DNA from: Heliopora coerulea
Taxonomy: Eukaryota; Cnidaria; Anthozoa; Scleralcyonacea; Helioporidae
NCBI GenBank assembly: GCA_030142905.1
Contig: JASJOG010000133.1
Coordinates: 246,001-310,000 of the forward strand
Direction of reading: 5' to 3'
Length of the DNA stretch: 64,000 nucleotides
Every line of letters starts with the position of its first letter. Positions within the stretch are counted from its first letter, which is position 1. The position numbers were made by a program, and so were the translations under genes. The notes under the pieces were generated by a model. That model did not search any database. It was not told the origin of the DNA and saw only the letters and a program-made list of their open reading frames with translations. Shown here one piece after another: positions 32,351-43,102 of the stretch.

Positions 32351-32473
32351 TTACCGTCTAACAGGCAGAGGCTGTTCATCATCTGAATCATCCGAGCTGC
32401 TAGGAGGAAGAATTTTCATGCTTTGTCTGGCAAGATCAAGTTTTCGACGTCGCTCCATTTCAGCTTCATCTAC
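32351..32473 (-). CDS. Possible 3' terminal exon of a host gene
   Basis: The minus strand carries an acceptor-like sequence, TATTAAC then GTACGTCTAG, followed by exactly 40 sense codons and TAA. The reading is VDEAEMERRRKLDLARQSMK followed by an acidic Ser-rich tail (LPPSSSDSDDEQPLPVRR). The composition looks like genuine protein: a charged helix, then a short phospho-acceptor-like acidic tail. It lies in the part of the window that is free of mobile elements. I do not recognise the protein, found no upstream exon and saw no clear polyadenylation signal close by. Chance cannot be excluded. Confidence 0.35.
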   Translation of the reverse strand, partial: VDEAEMERRRKLDLARQSMKILPPSSSDDSDDEQPLPVRR

Positions 32474-34360
32474 CTAGACGTACAATTGACAAATAGGCTG
32501 TTAATACAACGTCACATGACATCAATGAAATTTCCGAAGAAGCACATCGTAATGCCTGCATGGCATCGTAGCGTCTGTACCGTATTTATTAATCCTGAAA
32601 ACAAGACCACAATAATTTGAAACCCAGAAAACTTTTTTGATTAATTCTATTTGTTGCATGGAAGTATTCCTCATCCACCAAATCGTTATCGTGGAAATAA
32701 AAACTGGTTGCTCAAAGCATAGATGGATTTATACAAGTAAATACTTTGCCAAACTAAGCCTCAGTCAAATCATTGCATGAAGGCTGTTACACAGAATTAC
32801 AATAACAAAATCCATTACAGTAGCAGTTCTATGTCGTGCAAAGTTGATGTTACAGGCAAAGATTTTCAGGAAAACTTATACCTCGGAAAAAATCATTTAG
32901 ACATGTTGAACCGAATTTGTTCCGGGCAACATATGAAGACAAAAATAATTGGGATTAATAAATGCTAGTGGCAATGGCAAAGCAGCTTGCTCAATTGTTT
33001 ACCCCCAAAGTATCTTATGCATTTGTTAATCACATAGCAGCGCTTGGAATGTGTGTAAGGGTCCGTATAGACTTAAAGATGCTTCTATATATGCTTCGTC
33101 CTTGCGATTCATGAAGTAAGTTACAAAGACTGCAGGCCATCAACGACAAAAACAATAAAATGGAACTACAACACGAGGTCATTACCCCCCAAAAAACATC
33201 AACCTCCACTGATGTTTTATTTTATCTTTTATTGTAGCTTCATTTGTTTTATTCGCTTAGTTATTTTGTAGTGAAGGCGACGAGTTTATCAGCATTTTTG
33301 CTGTTTACTGTCACTCTTCATAATGTCGTCTTTCAATCAGCTAAAATAGGAGAAAATTGCTTAGTGCATTAAGAAAATACCGACTAGGCTTGATGATTAT
33401 GAAGTTGTATTGTGTAATCAGAAACAAACTATTTCATACGATAAAGTCTATTCAAATTAAAAACTATCTGTTGGGAAACTATGAAATTAATGGTATCGAT
33501 CTACTATATCAAACATTCAACTGTCATGCAGTTTCTATTAGGATCAACCTTTTATGTGGGAGCATTCAGCAGAATCATACTTCGTGGTGCAGATGCCAAA
33601 TTTTTATGGAAAAACAACAAAACAAGTAATATTTTTTAACGTTTGTCAAAAACTCTGTTTTCCAAACTTAGTAAGGTAGTCGTATAAAATTTATCGGGTT
33701 TTGAATATCTTCTGTCAAAAAAAGTTTACCCTTCTCCAGTCAAAACACATGTCAGTTTCTTATTGGTTCAATTTCACGATGCATGCATCACCCTGTCAAG
33801 CATGTATATCACTTTTTTGCCACTATTAAATTGTATAAATTTTCAATATGGAATAGCTGTTCCAATATTTTGAATAAGTAACTGTAAGCAAAATGTTAAC
33901 ATCTTCTATGTATTTAGTGGGCGGAATGTTTTAACAGTCTTCCTTAAATGTTCCTTTCTAGTAACAGCAGCTATGAAATGCCAAAAACTCTTTCATCTAC
34001 ATTCCTAAGATCCCAGCATTTGAATACTCTGGGACGTTAATCCGTGGCAAAGGAGGATTACATTCATTAAAAGGAAATATGTCGTTGTAAAACAGTGATC
34101 CTCAACTGGAAATATTCCTGTAAAGAAATCATGGTCATTTCTGAACGTTCTGTTATTAAATACTAGTATGATTATCAAAAAACAGGCGTGGTGATTGGTC
34201 AGAAAATTACGTCAAAATCTCGATAATCACTTATAGGAGAATGTAACGGTGAAGGCTCTGAAGCAAGATGGCAGCTGCCTTCGTAAATGCTACCAAGGCG
34301 ATTTTACAAGTGCTTGTTCACTACATTCTTTCAAATAATTACCCGTGTAATTACACTGAA
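32474..34360. other. Unassigned spacer, perhaps intronic
   Basis: No recognisable elements. The frame at 33357-33629 has no domain. If 32351-32473 is an exon, this would be intron. Confidence 0.35.
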
Positions 34361-34472
34361 ACAATTATTCGCCTCAGGTTTAGTGAATACTATTAAATAA
34401 CCCCCTCAACTTCGTCTCGGGAATTATTTAATTAACAATATTCACTTCGCCTTCGGCTAATAATTGTTAAAT
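34361..34472. repeat. Palindromic MITE-like repeat
   Basis: Imperfect inverted arms, AACAATTATT ... GTGAATACTATTAAATAA against its inverse at 34430-34472, flank CCCCTCAACTTCGTCTCGGG. No coding. Confidence 0.55.
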
Positions 34473-35252
34473 AATAGATCTGTCAGATAGCAGTTTTTCA
34501 ATAAGCACATGGCCGTGTGATCTACATCTTCGCATCCATTACTTATGACTTTAAAGCTGCCAAGCTATAATAGACTTCGTTGGACACATCGACTTCTGCC
34601 GAACGGAGATGCAAAGCCATCTTGGATTTGCATATTTCCCAATGGCCTTGTACGGATAGGCAAAAGATAGTAGGAGGTCCTGGATGGCTTTTCTCTGCAC
34701 CAAGCATTGTACCACATGAATAGAGAAGCTCCAGCTGATATTTTGCTGGAATAACTTTACCAGGCAAAAGATTAAGAATTTCCCTCTGCTATCTTAGAAA
34801 CGTGATTACAGTCGAGTGCTGTAAATTCCTGTAATCCACTCGTTGAGGTTACGGGGAGAAGAACTGTCACTTTGATGCTCAGCTCTTTCAGAAAATAGTC
34901 TTTCAAATGGTTCTAAGGAGGAACTGATGCGTTTCAGAGTATGGTCAATTGACAAAACACAACGTCATCTAGAATTTCATGAATCTTGATACAACTGGTC
35001 GGCTACCAAGCTGTTGCTCATAAACTGGATAATGGCATTGGTAAACACAGACTTTGAAATCCTTAATATGTTTATAAGATAGATTGTATGAGTTTAATTC
35101 CCCAGCTAGGAATACCAAGACATCATGCATGCATTTATCCGTGCTTGATATGGGATTTGTGTTAATTTGAAGGAACTAGCTACGCCTCGATTTTGAAAGC
35201 GTAAAAAGTTCAATAGTTGGTAACTGTTGTGACTGATGGTAAAGAATTCTAA
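34473..35252. other. Unassigned spacer
   Basis: Nothing recognised. Short frames only. Confidence 0.4.
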
Positions 35253-35278
35253 CGTTTCAAGCAAAGGAACTTCATCAG
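35253..35278 (-). ncRNA. Hammerhead-core-like motif
   Basis: The minus strand has CUGAUGA, AGUUCCUUUGCUU (weak stem II) and GAAAC. No convincing stem III or cleavage triplet was found, so it is at best a remnant. Confidence 0.3.
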
Positions 35279-35316
35279 TAAAAACGAACGTGTTCTGCCA
35301 CTATATAAACAAGTTT

Positions 35317-35598
35317 TTACACACCCCCTGGCGAAAGCCTTGCTGTTGGTAAAAGCAAACTTGGGTTCTCCAAATTGAATATATTCCTTGCGGATCGAAT
35401 GGAAGGAAATTCTTCCTCAATTTTATTGCGGGAGGGGCTTAAAAGTCCGCCTATATTGCTAATAAAGCTGGGTACAAGGGATGTTGCAACAACGTCGGAG
35501 CTATCACTAATCCTGCCTCTTGACCTTGGCGTATTTTTCGTAAAATCTTTCGTAGTAGGACCAAAAGGGTATGAACAGACAAGGTCCACTTTTTCCAT
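35317..35598 (-). CDS. Unrecognised small ORF
   Basis: A 93-codon ATG frame (MEKVDLVCSYPFGPTTKDF ... LPTARLSPGGV) rich in Ser, Arg and Pro. It ends 40 bases before the hammerhead-core-like motif on the same strand, so it may belong to a mobile element. No domain was recognised. Confidence 0.2.
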   Translation of the reverse strand: MEKVDLVCSYPFGPTTKDFTKNTPRSRGRISDSSDVVATSLVPSFISNIGGLLSPSRNKIEEEFPSIRSARNIFNLENPSLLLPTARLSPGGV

Positions 35599-36819
35599 TT
35601 CTAAAGAAACGCATCAGCAATTAGGAATTCTGGATCTAAGTATCCGGCCATAGCAACAAGAAATTTCCGAACTCGGCCGCTACGCGTGGCGTATTTTAAT
35701 GAGTATTCTTTATGCAAAATAAATTGACTCGTCGTATTTCTTGGTCTTTTTCAAAGACCATTAAAAAGTTCCCATTTAAAGCTTACTCTATCTTAGAGTG
35801 GTTAATTATGAGTTCTTTAGAGGAGATGACTCTAAAATCACTTAAAGTTTATAATACGAACGCTCTGCAGCCCTTCCTGTCAGCGAGGAAGAAGTCTGTT
35901 TATGTTACATTTGATGAACTTGCTGCTGTCTGGCAATTCTTACCGTGTTTATTCTCCGTACGTACAATTGTGGAATCATGTATTAACCCTATTCTAGGAC
36001 GAAAAGGTTAAATCACTAATTGGAGCTTTCATTGGAGCGCTATTTACTCTTTGGAGCTGCCGGGAAAGAGTGGGTTGAAATAGTTATAGCTCACCTTCCA
36101 GGTAGGATGTTTTCCCTTGACGAGTGAATCATCTGCATTAAGAAAGATCAAGTTTATAGAAGATTGATCGCGCAGGGAAAGAGCTAATCAAGAAGTTGAA
36201 TGTGGTGTGAAGGTGATGTCTTGACAAACTCTTGATCCACAAGACTTATGAGATCTAAGTCTAAAACTCTGACGTGCTATAACTTCCTCCTGCTGCTATC
36301 AGCCTCCTGCCTCCTTTCAAAGAATGTATCCATCACAACATTTGTTCGTTGCGTTAGATCAGATTGTCATATCGAAAGGCAGAAGTGTTAAGGTTGCAAG
36401 GTTGTGCTGGGTTAGTTTGCTAGATGTCTGTCAAACCTGTTCTTTGGCTAATTCTTCTTTCATTGGAAGTTGGAAGAGCTGGAATGCCGAGACGCACAAT
36501 GTCAAATCGTTAAAGGACTTGGTAATGTAATGAGATCTCCTTAATATCGATCCTTCCTGTCCAGTTCAGGCAACCGAGCGATGTCCATAGTTCCATAATC
36601 TAGGAATTCAGCCATTTCTTAATATCCTTGCACACTGTCTGAAAACAGTGGAAATGATTTGAAGGAACTGTGATGGTTATTTTCTAGAAGTCTTCAATTG
36701 CACCCAGGAAGACAATTATTTGCGTAATCGATGACGAGCATTTCACCAATTTGACAACGAAAACACGGTAAATGAATAAGGTCATTATCAATTATTACAT
36801 CTTCTAACAGTCCCTTGTG
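35599..36819. other. Unassigned spacer
   Basis: Includes a 99-codon plus frame at 35712-36011 with no recognisable domain. Nothing else was supported. Confidence 0.35.
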
Positions 36820-37230
36820 TTCTGATAAAAAAAACAAACAGGTCGTCAAATTAAATATGATCATACTTTATTCGAGAAGAGTTGACAATTCAGACCAGTG
36901 GTTTTGTTAATGAAAAGCTCTAGGCACTGATAATATACTACAGCCCTCGCGTTCTTGATCCCGGCTCACCATGTTTTAACACTTAGTTAAACTATTAAAG
37001 CAAACGACAACATTTCATCTCCAATTACACAGCATTGCCATGCAATTATATCATGTGTTTTTTGGTCCCTTTTTTCCCGGTGCGTTCTGCACGCATTTTT
37101 CGGACATTCACTTAGCACGAGCATAGGCAAGGGCCCGACACTTTCTCTCGGGTAAAAAATGTCGTCCTAACTTAAAATTGTCTATCATTAAACGTCTCCA
37201 AGCGAGAGTAGACATTTTTTACAGTCTATA
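36820..37230 (-). repeat. Probable 3' LTR of the Ty3/Gypsy element
   Basis: It lies just past the pol-derived frames. On the minus strand a purine-rich stretch (GAGGAAGAGAAAAAGGAG) precedes TGTATAGACTGTAAAAAATG, and AATAAA occurs at 36867-36872 before the presumed end. No second LTR is in the window, so the boundaries are approximate. Confidence 0.5.
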
Positions 37231-39625
37231 CAAACTCCTTTTTCTCTTCCTCACTGTGTCCACCATCATTCTTTTAATGTCCCTCACAATTAGCGTAAAA
37301 ACTTCTAACTTTGTCTAACATCAGCGAAGGGTAGCGACACTGGTGGGTATGGTTGCCTCATAAGAGGTAAGAAGTTTTCTGGTGGTACCACGGTAGCTGT
37401 CGGTTGGTACGGCTGTCCGTTATAAATACCAAGATCGGTCACGTTACCTTCACCAAGAATATCTCCAGTTTGGTTTCCAGGTGACCAATGTGTCAAACGA
37501 CATGACGGGTGTCGGATTCTAGAAGTTCGGTGGGTTGTTGGAGTTGGCTGTTTTGGTTTCTCTGCAGGTTGTAGTGCTGGCTGTTCTGGTTCCTCGTTAA
37601 CTACTTCCTTTCTACTGGCAACATTTTTAAGTCACATCGGGTAAAATCGAAACTTCTGATTTCATTAGAGTGACAGTGCCAGGGGATGGTGGTCCCAGAT
37701 TTTGTTGAAAGACTGGTATGTTTAACTTTCAAATCATTCTTCTTATCTTCATCTTTATGATCCACTGAAATAGATTGTTTTGTGGAAGGTGATTTTTCTT
37801 TATTCCAAGGCAGTTTAGTCATAAATGCTCTTGTGGTCGGTGATCAAAATGGAGCGAGGTACAGGGAAAGAGCACATTCCAGTGAAGAGTTTGATTTGAT
37901 TCTCTTACAGTTTTGGGTTTTAATGTGTACAAAGGGCTATCAGTTCCCTTTCTGGAGACTGCAGTACAGATAATGTCTTTCCAGTAGCCTTTCAGTTTAC
38001 CGTGACGTAGTTGTTTCCTTAAATTTCGTACGAGCACTCTATCCCCTACAATCCTGACCAATAATGACTGGAACAGAACTGTAAATGACTCCCTACTAAC
38101 CGTACAAAAGACGAAAAATGGGAATATCGCTCGCTCCTCCCCCTCTTCCCTCTCCATCAATATTGCTTCATTCCACCGTGTAAGATGATGCTGGCTGAGC
38201 CATAGGCAAAGTGAAAATTTGACCAAAAACTCTCAACATTGAAGACGGGAGGGGGCAAGGCAAAATTGTGTTAATTTTAACTGAACTGTGTACCTGTCGA
38301 TCATAAATTCGTTTCCCTTTATACTAGTTTGGTTGACCCTTCTTGCTGGCGATTCCGCAGGCGTTGATCATCGCTGTAAGCTATTTGCTCACATACTTCG
38401 CATAGCTAGCATATAGAGCCGGTGTATCGTTAACATTAAAGGTCAGGCCGATTGGAAGCCGAGGATGCCGGCCGAATATATGAGGGAGTTCCGGTTGACT
38501 CATGACGAGTACAGTTGCAGGAATGCACCATCTTCTGGAGATCTTTCCAACTGGACGTTTGGGTTTCAGGAAGAATACGGAACATGGATAGGAGAGTCCA
38601 GTTAAAACGTTCCATCCAACCGTTGTCTTCTGGGTGATAATTTATGAAGTGGTCCTTGAGTGATTGATGCCGCACAACTTTTCTAGCTGTTTGAAATTCA
38701 AGTCCTTGGTCACGGTGAAGCTTGTCCGCGAATCGAAAGATCAGAACGAAGTCGTTAGAAAACGTCGCCGCCACTGTTTTTCCTGACTTATTATGTGTTG
38801 CATAAGCTTGAGCATAGCGGGTAAAATAAAATCCATTATAACAATGCATCCCTAGAATTCAACACTCGTCTCTAAATAGACATAGTCTAACGATACCATC
38901 AGAGACAGAACGGTTGTGTTTATAGGTTGCATGGGCGCCCTTGTTCTGAAGGTAGGTCCTCGTTGCTTAAGACACCAGCACTTCGTAGAGATGCACTGTT
39001 CTATATATATTTTTCTAAAGGCATGGCCAATAAAATCGCGCAAGTGCGAGGCCAATCACAAAATCTGCTCCAAGATATTCTACGTCCTCATGTAGTTGGG
39101 ACCGCCCTTTCTTATGAGAACATCGTATTCGTCTAAGTCGTCATGTTACCCTGAGGATGATCCAGAAATACGTCTAAGTTGAGCTTGTTCCATTCCTGCA
39201 GTAGATATTGTGTTTCGCGTGTTCCACTTACTCTTTCACTCAATGTGGGCTTCAAGACAGACGTAACTAACTTCATTACCTTTTCTACTGATTTACTCTC
39301 TCTTTGGGTCGTTCTTATTATATCCCAAGAAATCGTCCCAGCGTTGACATTTCCGACAAAGTACAGGTTTTCATCAAGAATAGCATGGTTCGCAGTAAAA
39401 GCTGTAATCCAGTTGGTCTCATTCTGTTCTTGCAGTTTAACGGATAAGGTAATCGCGTTTATGGTTTCTTTGGTGACTTCCTCAGGACGGAAGTCCAAGA
39501 TGTTTTCAACCTCTGAGACCAATCATAAAAGGACGTCGGCATCGGTATTGGCACTTGATTTTAAAACGAAAATCAGATAGTTCTCCCGCCCAGCATATGC
39601 CCATGGGGTTAAGCTTCGCACAGGT
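37231..39625 (-). mobile_element. Ty3/Gypsy retrotransposon, integrase half (broken)
   Basis: The minus strand, from high to low coordinates. The end of RNase H is near 39540-39600 (KSSANTDADVLL). The linker is 39522-39133. The zinc-binding region and PTFRTRAPMQPINTT are near 38930-38980. The integrase core follows, with its first Asp in VSLDYVYLE, the second in DKLHRDQGLEF and the Glu in NGWMERFN (38849-38436). A C-terminal domain contains VGDRVLVRNLRKQLRHGKLKGYW (38226-37819), and a tail ends ADVRQS-stop at 37305. It is split by frameshifts and by a stop after LETSVEF. Gag, protease and RT are absent, so the element is truncated near 39625. Confidence 0.8.
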
Positions 39626-40319
39626 TAAAATTTAAGTTGGGAGGTTGTTATCGACACAAATAGGGAAGACTGAAGGTCACGATTAATAGTCCCGAAAATG
39701 ATCACATATTGTCCATATGAAGGTAAAGAATTCTAGCTACTCGGAGTGGTGGTGGTAGATTTTCACTGGCGCAGTTAGACTGCACAAACCGTAGGCGCAG
39801 GGAATGAATGGATTTTTGAAGCCGAATGGGAATGTATGGATTCAGGGAAGAGAATGAATGGATTGTTGAAATCGGAGTAAGTTATGACTGGTGAATTAAC
39901 GAAGTATTTAAGTGGACCCTAAAAGATAACCTGGTGATGTGTGGTTCTTATCACAGGACTTCTAGATGGAATCATCCTACAGGGCAACACAGAATAGTTT
40001 TAACTGATGTGTCAGCTTGTTGAAATGAAGATTATTATTTTTATTATTATCATTATTATTATTACTATTATTGCTATTATTATTTAGTCTTCTAAACAAT
40101 TCCAACTTAAAACGCTAGAATAGAAGTACATGTGCATCATGCAATCTGTGCACATCTAATAGCCAGACTCAACTTCATATGTTATCAAATTGCCCAGTGG
40201 CAGCTGCAGTGTGCCGATACTCCTGGAGACATGACTCTATATTGTTTATTATATTATCCTATTTAAATTCGTTTAGGCCACTGGGCTACACACTATACTG
40301 CAGTCCTAGCGAGTTGTTC
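39626..40319. other. Spacer with an ATT microsatellite
   Basis: An ATT tract lies at about 40025-40085. The rest is unassigned. Confidence 0.6.
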
Positions 40320-40455
40320 CTTTCCCGTCGCCCAGACATTGTCCTGATAAGAATAGATATTATCTACATTCCTGAGCTCCAATGCTGCTTCGAAACAAAG
40401 TCAGAGAAAAATAGTAATTTTAAGAAGGAGAAATATAAGTACATTGAAAGCAATT
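40320..40455 (+). pseudogene. Restriction-like endonuclease remnant of an R2-group retrotransposon
   Basis: The frame reads SRRPDIVLIRIDIIYIPELQ then CCFETKSEK and KKEKYKY. The spacing of RPDIVL, a Glu followed by a hydrophobic patch, and a later K-rich helix parallels the C-terminal endonuclease at about 60110-60229. It is short and cut by a SINE, so the assignment is tentative. Confidence 0.45.
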
Positions 40456-40565
40456 GCGTAAACCCGCAACTTTTGATGACAGGCAAGATGCTCTAACCAT
40501 CGAGCTATCGATACTCTGATGGCAAACTAATGTGAAAATTCGACATATATTCGCATAGGCAGTAC
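40456..40565 (-). mobile_element. tRNA-derived SINE, truncated minus copy
   Basis: The minus strand contains GATAGCTCGATGGTTAGAGC (A box) and TTGCGGGTTTACG in place of the B box. The tail is missing. Confidence 0.7.
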
Positions 40566-40589
40566 ATATTAACCAAATCTGGAGTATGA

Positions 40590-40790
40590 AAAACAATAAA
40601 AACCGGATTCCAGATGAACGTTCTCCATGTTCATACTTCAGAAAATGATTTATGAGCCTTAGAGAAGGGTCAAATCCGCAACCTTCTGTTGATCGGAAAG
40701 ATGATCGAACCACTGAGCTACCGAGACTCTGACGGCGAGCCAAGGTGCAAGTTCGATGTACGTTCGCATAGGCAGCACATATGTCCAACT
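40590..40790 (-). mobile_element. tRNA-derived SINE, minus copy of an inverted pair
   Basis: A box GGTAGCTCAGTGGTTCGATC and a B-box-like GGATTTGACCCTTCTCTAAG on the minus strand, tail with TCATTTTCTGAAGTATG. Its head meets the head of the next copy. Confidence 0.75.
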
Positions 40791-40975
40791 TGCACCTTAA
40801 CTCGCCATCTGGATCTTGGAAGCCCAATAGTTTGAGCATTTTGCCAGTCATCAGAAGGTTGCAGGTTCGATTCCTGTCTGCAATTAAGAGATCGTTTTTC
40901 TGAAGTATATGGTTGACGATTATTCATCTATAATCCGTTATACCTAAAAGGTCTCACATACGTAACATATTTCCA
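40780..40975 (+). mobile_element. tRNA-derived SINE, plus copy of an inverted pair
   Basis: Head AACTTGCACCTTAACTCGCC, B box GGTTCGATTCCTGTCTGC, tail GATCGTTTTTCTGAAGTATA and GACGATTATTCATC. Confidence 0.8.
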
Positions 40976-41956
40976 AATAGTAAAAACCCGATATACACGT
41001 TTTGCAAAAAGAAAAAATCTTAAAGAAATAAAGGTTACCAACCTTTCTTTTCTGTTCTTCCTTGATTAAACGAAATAAATTGCAACCCAGACGGACAGCA
41101 TTTATCATCCTTCTGCACGTGAGAGAAACAAAGGTGCACTGTTAACAGTCCCAAACTCAAAGAATCATTACATTCTTCCCCCAGACGTTAATCGACACGA
41201 AAATAGGTTACTTTCATGCATATGTCAATAAATTCCAAATCAAAATGCTAAAATCACCTGATAATGGACCGTTTTAAATGATTACTGGCTTTGTCAAATC
41301 TAATCTACTTTTTACCAAATTAAAGAAGAATAATTTAAAATCTATCTCGCAGCCAAATATGGGATTATATTTGCATAAAATTCATATCTCCGAAAAAAAT
41401 TTAAAATTTCGAATTTTCTTAAGCTGTCCTGCCCACCTCCTGACTCCTCTAGACAAATCACGCCTTAGGCGTGACCACAACCATTGAATGTTTGCAGTGT
41501 ACCTCTGAGTGCGCCCTTGACAATAACAACGTGCTGTAATGACTGTAACTGCATTCATCCACTGAAATAAATTTGCTCGGCAGATGTCTAAAGTGTCCAC
41601 GAATCAGTTATTAAAATCTTATGTAACTTCAAATTCAATGAATAACAGCTTTTCATTCAGCGGACAATAGACATGAGAATACGTAATCACCCATCCCCCA
41701 CCATCCCATCATATCCCTTGTGCATGCAAAAGAGGTGGATTAGTTGTGGAGGTTGTCAGACAGACTAATACCTAAAAATTGTCGAAAAATTGCTCTTATA
41801 ACTGAGAACTGAAAGACGTCAAGAGTCAGCTGAAAATCGATTTAAGGCAATTAATATTAACAATGGCAACTGAAAAATTGGCGGGATCTTGTATTCCCCA
41901 TCCATATTCAGAAGAAATGACTGGGGAAGAGCAATCGATGAACAGGGCTTTTGATG
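40976..41956. other. Unassigned spacer
   Basis: No gene or repeat recognised. Confidence 0.4.
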
Positions 41957-42040
41957 TCAAGAGGAATATCAAAGCCCAGCAAAATATCTTTACGAAAACC
42001 ATCGTAAAGATATTTTGCTGGGCTTTGATATTCCTCTTGA
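41957..42040. repeat. Perfect hairpin, 39-bp arms, 6-nt loop
   Basis: Left arm 41957-41995 and right arm 42002-42040 are exact reverse complements by direct reading, with loop AAACCA. GCTTTTGATGTCAA occurs just before (41947) and again after (about 42071) as a direct repeat. Confidence 0.95.
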
Positions 42041-42337
42041 GATTACGTTTTCCGCCTGGTCAATCCATAGCTTTTGATGTCAAAAAAAAGAAATAAAAAC
42101 AAAAAATTGCTGAGATAAAGTTCGATCTCCTAAAAATACTGAGATTGTATTAAAAGAAAAAACAAATAAAACCCAAAACAAAATAAGAATATTATGAGAA
42201 GAAAAACTATAGAGTTTGAATCTGGACCTTTAGAATTCGAAAAGAATGTTCATATGTGGTATCCAATATTTTCTTTAAACATGTCCATAGAAATAAGCAC
42301 AAAAAGAGACATTTGGGGTAGTTTAATAACAGTAATG

Positions 42338-42475
42338 TATACATACATACATACATACATACATACCTACATACCTACATACATAGTGCTCAATATATAT
42401 ATTGCCGTGTTTCCTAATCCATCCAGCACATCCATCCAGCACATCAATCCATCGACAATCCATCCAGCACATCGA
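42338..42475. repeat. ATAC microsatellite and CCATCCAGCACAT minisatellite
   Basis: ATAC/CTAC units at 42338-42386, then three to four imperfect ATCCATCCAGCAC units at about 42417-42475. Confidence 0.8.
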
Positions 42476-42479
42476 ACAC

Positions 42480-42840
42480 ATATAACGGTCCAACCCGACC
42501 CTGCAACTGCCGTCATGCCACCGAATGCCCAGTCAACGGAAAATGCCTAGAAAAAAGCGTTGTATACCAGGCCGTAGTGACGAGCGCCGATAATCAAGAG
42601 AAACACATTTACTTCGGTGTCACCGCCAACACCTTTAAAGAAAGATTCCGGAACCATAAAAAAAAATTTACCAACATGAAGTATGCAAACGAGACGGAAC
42701 TTTCTAAGCTCGTGTGGAAGCATAAACGTGGCAATCGAAATTACAACATAAAATGGTCACTCTTAAAACACGCTCCGGCTGGTAAAGGAAACTCCAGAAG
42801 ATGCAATCTCTGCCTAGAAGAAAACATTTTATAATGAAAC
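42480..42840 (+). mobile_element. GIY-YIG endonuclease segment of a Penelope-type element, left part
   Basis: The plus strand reads CNCRHATECPVNGKCLEKS then VVYQAVVTSADNQ, HIYFGVTANTFKERFRNHKKK, TELSKLVWKHKRG and SRRCNLCLEEN. The VVYQA...IYFGVT pair is the GIY-YIG signature, and the Cys clusters bracket it. The frame is cut by the LTR element at 42841 and continues at 48670 (KNLINRRSELFTKC in the matching frame). 5'-truncated near the minisatellite. The upstream RT is absent. Which GIY-YIG retroelement clade it belongs to is uncertain. Confidence 0.75.
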
Positions 42841-43012
42841 TGTCGAGAATTCTGGCATGGAGCGGAAATGAGTCGTGAAAAATAGAGATCCTGCGGGGCA
42901 GAGTGCGCTCGAGTTCGACTGAGGAGGGTGTAAATGAATAAAGAGATAAGAAATCCATCTATTCGCGACTTATTGTGGAAACTAGTTTCTTGGAGGCGGA
43001 TAATCCACGATA
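42841..43012 (+). repeat. 5' LTR of the BEL/Pao element (172 bp)
   Basis: It starts TGTCGAGAATTC and ends GGATAATCCACGATA. It differs from the 3' LTR at eight positions by my count. AAAC precedes it. Confidence 0.95.
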
Positions 43013-43014
43013 CC

Positions 43015-43033
43015 TGGCACCTCCGACGGGATT
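43015..43033 (+). promoter_or_regulatory. Primer binding site
   Basis: TGGCACCTCCGACGGGATT begins two bases after the LTR. The opening TGG matches the CCA end of a tRNA primer. Which tRNA was not determined. Confidence 0.75.
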
Positions 43034-43102
43034 TTATTCGTATAAACTGCGCAACAATTACTATAATTAATAATACTGTAAGAAAACTCGTTTAAGAGCA
43101 AT

